Shown here piece by piece: positions 7,070 to 11,372 of a stretch of 11,372 nt of DNA. The number at the start of each line of letters is the position of its first letter. The first letter of the stretch is position 1. The notes under the pieces were generated by a model, which did no database searches, had not been told where the DNA came from, and saw only the letters and a program-made list of their open reading frames with translations. The DNA is from Bordetella parapertussis (GTDB lineage Bacteria > Cyanobacteriota > Cyanobacteriia > PCC-6307 > Cyanobiaceae), in NCBI GenBank assembly GCA_943324725.2, contig CALPMR020000071.1:1-11372 (forward strand), read 5' to 3'. The position numbers and the translations under genes were made by a program.

Positions 7070-8421
7070 TGCTGTCGGATCCTTACAGCCTTACCACGCA
7101 AGAGACAGCCTTGGTGGGCGGCCTGGCTGGGTTGATCGTTTGGGAGGTCTGGCGATCATGGAAAGGCCGAGATCCGCTGCAGGCCTATCAACCCACCATT
7201 TTCGTGGGAGCGATTCTTACTTACTATTGCCTGATTGGCCCGCTGCGTGCCATTGCCAATGGTGAGTGGGTGGATCGGGGGCTCGATCTGCGCAACACGA
7301 TGGTGTGGGCGTGGGCCGGCTCGCTCATCTTCTACGGCGCTCTGCTGATTGGCTACCACTCTTTGCCACGCTGGCGCTGGAAATCCCGGTTTACCGGCAT
7401 CTATCTTCCAACTGAGAACTGGCGAAAGCTCGCCAGCAGATTGAACTGGGTTGGCATAGCTTTCTACACCATAGGCAGTGGACCAGTTGTACTGGCACAA
7501 CTCAATCCATTCGGCGCTCGTGAAGCCATTCAAGAACTTTCGGCTTCTGGCATTGACTTAGGAGCCTGGTCTAATTACTTTTCACTCTGCCTCAACTTTT
7601 TAATTCCTGGCACCATTCTTCTGTTCGGATGCTGGGTGATTGACCGCAAGGGATTGTCGCAGTGGCTTTTATGGATGCTGGTGGGTGCCGGCCTGTTCAC
7701 CACTTCAGGCTTCCGCTGGAGATTGGTTGTTCTGCTGGCACCGATTTCCCTTCTCTGGTTTCTAGCTCGCCAACGCCGTCCCAAAGCACTATTCCTGGCT
7801 TTCTTTGCCTCTGGGTTGATCTTCATCGGCGGCTATGTGGGCATTACACGCACTTACGGCCTTGGCCTGGATGTTTCACGACTTGAAGGTGAGTCGACTT
7901 CGGAAATTTTCAATGCTGGCTTCCGGGAGGCTTCCATTTTTCTGACGACTGGAGGTTTGATCGCCCAATCTCCAGATCGCTACCCCTTCGTCGGCCTCAC
8001 ACCAATCAAGAACGTACTCACCTTCTTCATACCAAGGCAACTTTGGCCGCAAAAAGGCACGAATGAATACATTTCCAGGGCCACTTACACTCTTTACGGG
8101 GGGCCGAGAGCCGGCGGTTCAGCATTGCTTAATATCGCCGAATACTACCTGATGTTTGGCTGGCCTTCTCTGATCGCCATGAGCCTGTTACTGGGTGTAA
8201 CTTTGCGCTCACTGTATGAATGGTTTCTCCTGAATCGTTACGACCTCTCGGCCCAGGTCGTGTACACATGTTCAGCCTGCTTCCTTTATGTTGTCCTCAG
8301 CCGAGGCTATCTTCCACAAGTGGCTTCCTTATTGACTTACACGGTGATACCTCTTGCCTTGCTGCGCGGCTGGGCAATCCAGAACTATCTGAGAACTCGA
8401 TATCCGCAGCGACGAGCCTGA
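7069..8421 (+). CDS. Wzy-like oligosaccharide repeat-unit polymerase
   Basis: A 450-aa integral membrane protein with about 11-12 hydrophobic segments by eye, for example near residues 13-28, 43-61, 78-97, 126-144, 169-190, 198-213, 217-233, 240-257, 354-379, 395-412 and 418-434. The Arg-rich step TTSGFRWRLVVLLAP (211-225) and the large polar stretch between about 258 and 350, with GFREASIFL, FFIPRQLWPQKGTNEY and YGGPRAGGSALLNIAEYY, are typical of O-antigen/exopolysaccharide Wzy-type polymerases. The family joins lipid-linked repeat units on the periplasmic face. I use ATG 7069 (TGATG overlap with the upstream stop); TTG 7066 is possible but poor. Its middle part is less GC-rich than the neighbouring glycosyltransferase genes, as is common for wzy. 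O-antigen ligase (WaaL-type) is the main alternative. No symbol is given because wzy genes are named by locus. Confidence 0.8.
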   Translation: MLSDPYSLTTQETALVGGLAGLIVWEVWRSWKGRDPLQAYQPTIFVGAILTYYCLIGPLRAIANGEWVDRGLDLRNTMVWAWAGSLIFYGALLIGYHSLPRWRWKSRFTGIYLPTENWRKLASRLNWVGIAFYTIGSGPVVLAQLNPFGAREAIQELSASGIDLGAWSNYFSLCLNFLIPGTILLFGCWVIDRKGLSQWLLWMLVGAGLFTTSGFRWRLVVLLAPISLLWFLARQRRPKALFLAFFASGLIFIGGYVGITRTYGLGLDVSRLEGESTSEIFNAGFREASIFLTTGGLIAQSPDRYPFVGLTPIKNVLTFFIPRQLWPQKGTNEYISRATYTLYGGPRAGGSALLNIAEYYLMFGWPSLIAMSLLLGVTLRSLYEWFLLNRYDLSAQVVYTCSACFLYVVLSRGYLPQVASLLTYTVIPLALLRGWAIQNYLRTRYPQRRA

Positions 8422-9401
8422 TGCGGATCCTCGTTGTTGGCCCAACAGCGCACTATGGCAACGGCGGTATCGAAACCCAGATCGCACAGCTGATTCCTGC
8501 CTTCCAGCAGCTCGGCCACCACTGTGTCGCTGTTGACACGTTTCATCAAGACTGGTCTTCTCGTCTGCTCATCGATCTCAACGCCGCACTTGGGCAGAGT
8601 GACATTGTGTTGATGATGGGCTTGAATCTCAAGGCCTATGGCCTAACGCTGCTGCGCCGGCGGCCTGTCCTGTTGAGCCATCACATCATGGTGGGTGGTA
8701 CTCGGTTGAGCCAACACCTGCATCGGTGGGTGGGCAGCAGTCTGCCGTCGGTCTTCAACAGCTCCTTTCTGGCTTCTCGGGAGCCCGGCAGTCGCTGGCC
8801 AGCCAAAGTGATCCATCCCTGCTATCCCGCGTCCCTTTATCCCACGCAGCTCCACAACACTGTGGCCTGGGACAGGCGCCATTTTGATGTGGGCTTCCTT
8901 GGCCGCCTGATTCCCGAAAAAGGTGCCGATCTGCTCCTGCAAGCCTCTGCAGACCTCAACCGTCCTGGTCTGCGTCTTCAGATGATCGGCTCCGGGCCCT
9001 GTAGGGAGCAGCTGGAAGGCCTGGCTGCCAAAACGGACATGTCCTTGCACTTCACCGGTGCTCTGGATGCGGCCGGGGTGGCCCAGGCCCTCCAGCAGGT
9101 GAAGGTCCTGGTGATTCCCTCCCAATGGCAAGAGCCTTTTGGCGTGGTGATGTTGGAGGCACTCGCCGCTGGCTGTCACGTGATTGCATCGGCAATTGGT
9201 GGTCTGCCTGAAGCAGGCTCTGAATTCGCCACTTATGTGCCGCCCAGTGATCCGCTCGCTCTCAAGGCAGCCTTGGAACGACTGATTGAGGCCCCAGCTC
9301 CGCAGCATCTGGCGGCACTTCAACTGCATCTGGAGCGCTTCCAACCACAGGTGGTTGCCGGCTTGCTGGAAGCCGAACTCCAGCGAGTGCTGCAGCAATG
9401 A
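8421..9401 (+). CDS. GT4-like glycosyltransferase, compact
   Basis: A short GT-B glycosyltransferase of 326 aa. The N-terminus MRILVVGPTAHYGNGGIETQ is the classic GT4 opening with a glycine-rich loop (GNGGIE, 13-18). The donor domain has VGFLGRLIPEKGADLLLQA (157-175), LRLQMIGSGPCREQL, VLVIPSQWQEPFGVVMLEAL with E-x7-E at E238/E246, then GCHVIASAIGGLPE. The frame stays open upstream to 8220, but those codons overlap the polymerase gene and lack family similarity, so I start at ATG 8421, which shares one base with the TGA of the polymerase (TGATG). At 326 aa it is below the usual 350-400, mainly through a small N-terminal domain (about 150 aa). Its stop overlaps the next start as ATGA. Confidence 0.88.
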   Translation: MRILVVGPTAHYGNGGIETQIAQLIPAFQQLGHHCVAVDTFHQDWSSRLLIDLNAALGQSDIVLMMGLNLKAYGLTLLRRRPVLLSHHIMVGGTRLSQHLHRWVGSSLPSVFNSSFLASREPGSRWPAKVIHPCYPASLYPTQLHNTVAWDRRHFDVGFLGRLIPEKGADLLLQASADLNRPGLRLQMIGSGPCREQLEGLAAKTDMSLHFTGALDAAGVAQALQQVKVLVIPSQWQEPFGVVMLEALAAGCHVIASAIGGLPEAGSEFATYVPPSDPLALKAALERLIEAPAPQHLAALQLHLERFQPQVVAGLLEAELQRVLQQ

Positions 9402-10600
9402 TGCGTATTTTGGTGATTGGCCAGTCCTATGGCAGGGGGCATGCGGCCACCTCGGATCTGTTCACTGATCTGGTGGAGGGCCTGGCAGCAGTGGGGCTTC
9501 AGGTGGAGGTGCTCACCTCAGCGGCCGATGGGGCCCCTGCCTCCCTCAGCGTGAGCAACGGCATCAGCATTCACCGGGTCTCGCGCCAGAGCTCACTGTG
9601 GATCCGTCGTGTACCCGCCATGGGCAGGTGGCTGTCGCTGGTCTCGCTCTGGCTGGGTTTGGTGAGCTGGTGTCTGCTCACCCGCCAACGCTTCAGCCAT
9701 GTGATCGTTCTCGATACGCCCCATCTGCTCACCTTGGCAGCACTGGTGCTCCGATGGCGACATCAAAGTGCCGCCATTGCCTGGGTGATGGATCGGCCCC
9801 TGCTCCAGATCCATCGCCTCAATCGTCCCGGTTCTCTCAAATCCCGACTGGGTGCCTGGCTCAACAGCCTCCAGGTTGCTCTGTTTCGCCATTGCGATGC
9901 GGTCGTTGCGCTTGGAGATTGTATGGTCTCCACACTTCAGCATGAAGGTGTATCTCCCGGGAAACTGGTCAAGATCCGCACCTGGGATCAGGATGATCTT
10001 CCCCAACAGTCCATCGCCGCAACTGAAGCCCGCAAGCTTGCTGGCTTGCCTCAGCACTTCACCGTGATGTATTCCGGCTATGCCGGGGCCTGGCATGACT
10101 TCAATCCCGTCATCGAATGCGTCCAAAATCTGGCTTTTGATAAGCGGTTGCAATTCCTGTTTGTCGGTGAAGGTCCTGGCATCCAGGCCGTCCAGGAATG
10201 GTGTGCAGCCAATCCAGGAGCCAACGTGATCTTCCGTCCCTTTGTCGCTGCGCAGCAGCGCAACAACTCTCTCTGCTGCGCAGATCTACATTTGGTTTGC
10301 CTCAAGCCGTCGATGCTGGGCACCTGTTCACCCTCCAAACTCAATCCTCTGTTAGGCCTGGGCCGTCCTGTACTGGTTGTGGCACCGCCCGGTTCTCAGA
10401 TCGCCGTGGATGTCGTCAAGACAGGATCGGGTTGTTGCACCCCATCGGGCCCGGAATTGATTGCCGTCATCCGTGATCTACTGGCCAGGCCAGAGGCTCT
10501 GGAGCGGATGGCTGGCTGCGCGAGTGCGGCGTTTCTTGAGCATCACTGCCGAAGCAAGGCGATTGGTGCATGGCTCCGACTGATCGAGAACCTTGCCTGA
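9398..10600 (+). CDS. WcaI/WbuB-like GT4 glycosyltransferase
   Basis: A 400-aa GT-B glycosyltransferase resembling the WcaI/WbuB branch used in colanic acid and O-antigen synthesis. It opens with MMRILVIGQSYGRGHAATSD. A hydrophobic segment at about 79-94 (LSLVSLWLGLVSWCLL) probably dips into the membrane, as in that branch, followed by the Pro/Asp-rich region HVIVLDTPHLLTL and AIAWVMDRP. The donor domain has FTVMYSGYAGAWHDF (221-235), LQFLFVGEGPGIQAV (251-265) and, in place of a normal E-x7-E, CLKPSMLGTCSPSKL with PSK at 312-314 and GRPVLVVAPP after it, as is usual in this branch. ATG 9398 overlaps the upstream stop (ATGA); a second ATG at 9401 would shorten the product by one residue. It is the last gene of the packed block and is followed by an AT-richer gap. 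Confidence 0.87.
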   Translation: MMRILVIGQSYGRGHAATSDLFTDLVEGLAAVGLQVEVLTSAADGAPASLSVSNGISIHRVSRQSSLWIRRVPAMGRWLSLVSLWLGLVSWCLLTRQRFSHVIVLDTPHLLTLAALVLRWRHQSAAIAWVMDRPLLQIHRLNRPGSLKSRLGAWLNSLQVALFRHCDAVVALGDCMVSTLQHEGVSPGKLVKIRTWDQDDLPQQSIAATEARKLAGLPQHFTVMYSGYAGAWHDFNPVIECVQNLAFDKRLQFLFVGEGPGIQAVQEWCAANPGANVIFRPFVAAQQRNNSLCCADLHLVCLKPSMLGTCSPSKLNPLLGLGRPVLVVAPPGSQIAVDVVKTGSGCCTPSGPELIAVIRDLLARPEALERMAGCASAAFLEHHCRSKAIGAWLRLIENLA

Positions 10601-11055
10601 CCCATTGCCTTGCTTGCTCCTTCCCATCAAATTGAATGAGTGGTCACAAGTTACAACAAGGCGAGCACCAATTGAAATCACCACCAGTGGCCATACATTG
10701 TTGACGAATGCAGGCATTAATCCCACCCACTCAACTGCATTCATCATTAACTCATTGAAGATAGCTATCAAACTGAATGGGCATAGCCTTGCCAGGCTTT
10801 CGGCATTCCAGTAGGCAGCACAAGCATCACATCACTACCACCAAAGCGACTTGGCGCCTGTTTTCTTCATAGGGCTGACACCAAAGAATTACCATGGCAG
10901 AAATTCCCTGAGTATTTACACTCAGCCTTCACATCAACAGCCTCCCAATTAAATCGCTCAAAAAAGCCTGGGCTCCTATAAATCGCAGCCATTGATAGAC
11001 TCGCGCCGAAGCCAATCATGCCCCTGCATCTCCTTTTTGTGAAGCATCCCATTTC
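10601..11055. other. AT-richer gap with possible decayed gene
   Basis: A 455-base stretch without an intact gene. Hand counts give about 38-50% G+C per 60 bases, against roughly 60% or more in the genes to the left. The + strand has an open frame from 10593 to 10814 and the minus strand one from 10771 to 10478, neither recognisable. On the minus strand, a frame from about 11040 down to 10768, broken by a single stop at 10867-10869, reads protein-like pieces such as GASLSMAAIYRSPGFFERFN and SDVMLVLPTGMPKAWQGY. This may be a decayed gene or chance. A TATAAA at 10977-10982 could be a -10 element for the next gene, but no good -35 accompanies it. Confidence 0.45.
10908..10925. other. Short perfect hairpin
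   Basis: CTGAGT (10908-10913) and ACTCAG (10920-10925) form a 6-bp stem with a 6-base loop. No T-run follows on either strand, so this is not a typical terminator. It lies in the AT-richer gap and could be chance or a small operator. Confidence 0.2.
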
Positions 11056-11372
11056 TTGATCAATAAAATCAAGAAAATACGAAATTTTCTGGCCAACCGT
11101 TGCCCCGCTCTCGGCAAAATAAAGCGCGTGGCCTGGGCAGCTGCGGATACTCTTGTGCCACGGAGAAGCTACAGTCAGCATCGAGAAGATATCTTTTTTG
11201 CAAGTCATTTGCAGGAATATTCTTGTTACGATATTGGCTATATTGACGTTGGCGCCAATCATCCCACCTGCATTTCCAACACTTATCTGCTCTATCGAAA
11301 GGGCTATAGAGGGTTCCTAATCGAGCCCAACTCTGAGCTGACATGGCTCTGTCGACTTTTTCGGCCGAATGA
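11056..11372 (+). CDS. FkbM-family methyltransferase, N-terminal part (cut by edge)
   Basis: The frame starting at base 1 modulo 3 is open from 10999 to the window end and encodes the N-terminal domain of an FkbM methyltransferase. The key segment is YIDVGANHP (about 62-70), then SNTYLLYRKGYRGFLIEPN and a final FRPN cut by the edge. This is the subgroup in which motif I is DVGANHP and motif II is IEP, preceded by an S-Q-x-x-E-D element seen here as SQHREDIFF. The start is uncertain: TTG 11056 gives LINKIKKIRNFLANR with only a weak GAAG upstream, while GTG 11128 or 11155 would be shorter, and 11155 lies just before the SQHRED element. The first codons and the upstream gap are more AT-rich than the left block. 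The enzyme would O-methylate a sugar or related substrate. About two thirds of the gene is missing. Confidence 0.82.
   Translation, partial: MINKIKKIRNFLANRCPALGKIKRVAWAAADTLVPRRSYSQHREDIFFASHLQEYSCYDIGYIDVGANHPTCISNTYLLYRKGYRGFLIEPNSELTWLCRLFRPN

Noticed and set aside
8220..8420. An upstream extension of the compact GT4 gene to 8220.
   Set aside because: It overlaps the C-terminal part of the polymerase gene, and the classic GT4 opening MRILVVG begins at 8421.
10961..10976. AGCC-TG-GGCT next to a run of A, a possible minus-strand terminator.
   Set aside because: The two-base loop is too small for a stable hairpin, and no intact minus-strand gene ends there.
10867..11262. A 131-codon minus-strand frame at the right end.
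   Set aside because: Its upstream half is antisense to the clear FkbM start with YIDVGANHP; only the part below about 11050 could be a remnant, and that is reported as a gap feature.

Overview
The window is an 11.4 kb piece of a surface-polysaccharide (O-antigen or capsule type) biosynthesis locus. Every convincing gene lies on the + strand. Seven encode GT-B fold, GT4-like glycosyltransferases (the first cut by the left edge), three encode FkbM-family methyltransferases (one damaged, one cut by the right edge), and one encodes a multi-pass Wzy-like repeat-unit polymerase. Coding DNA is GC-rich and the proteins are rich in Leu, Gln and Ala. I infer a picocyanobacterium of the Synechococcus/Cyanobium type from overall style only; no taxonomic marker gene is present.

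Layout. 1-267: C-terminal end of a GT4 enzyme. 296-1013: an FkbM methyltransferase whose N-terminus lies in another frame and whose AdoMet-binding motif I is missing, so probably a pseudogene. 1010-2134 and 2182-3306: tandem duplicate glycosyltransferases, both exactly 374 aa and about 66% identical without a gap. 3307-3822: a gap with no convincing gene and a small inverted-repeat cluster. About 3823-10600: a tightly packed block in which each stop overlaps the next start (GT4, FkbM, GT4, Wzy-like polymerase, GT4, WcaI/WbuB-like GT). 10601-11055: an AT-richer gap with decayed-looking reading frames on the minus strand. About 11056 to the edge: the N-terminal part of a third FkbM methyltransferase of the DVGANHP type.

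How they fit together. The glycosyltransferases would add sugars one by one to a lipid-linked acceptor on the cytoplasmic face of the membrane. FkbM enzymes would O-methylate sugar hydroxyls. The membrane polymerase would join the flipped units on the periplasmic side. No flippase (Wzx), priming glycosyl-phosphate transferase, chain-length regulator or nucleotide-sugar enzyme is in the window; these should lie outside it.

I see no tRNA, rRNA, CRISPR array, intact transposase or defence system, and no clearly novel system. The best leads are the broken methyltransferase, the tandem glycosyltransferase pair with uneven divergence, and the two gaps with possible gene remnants.
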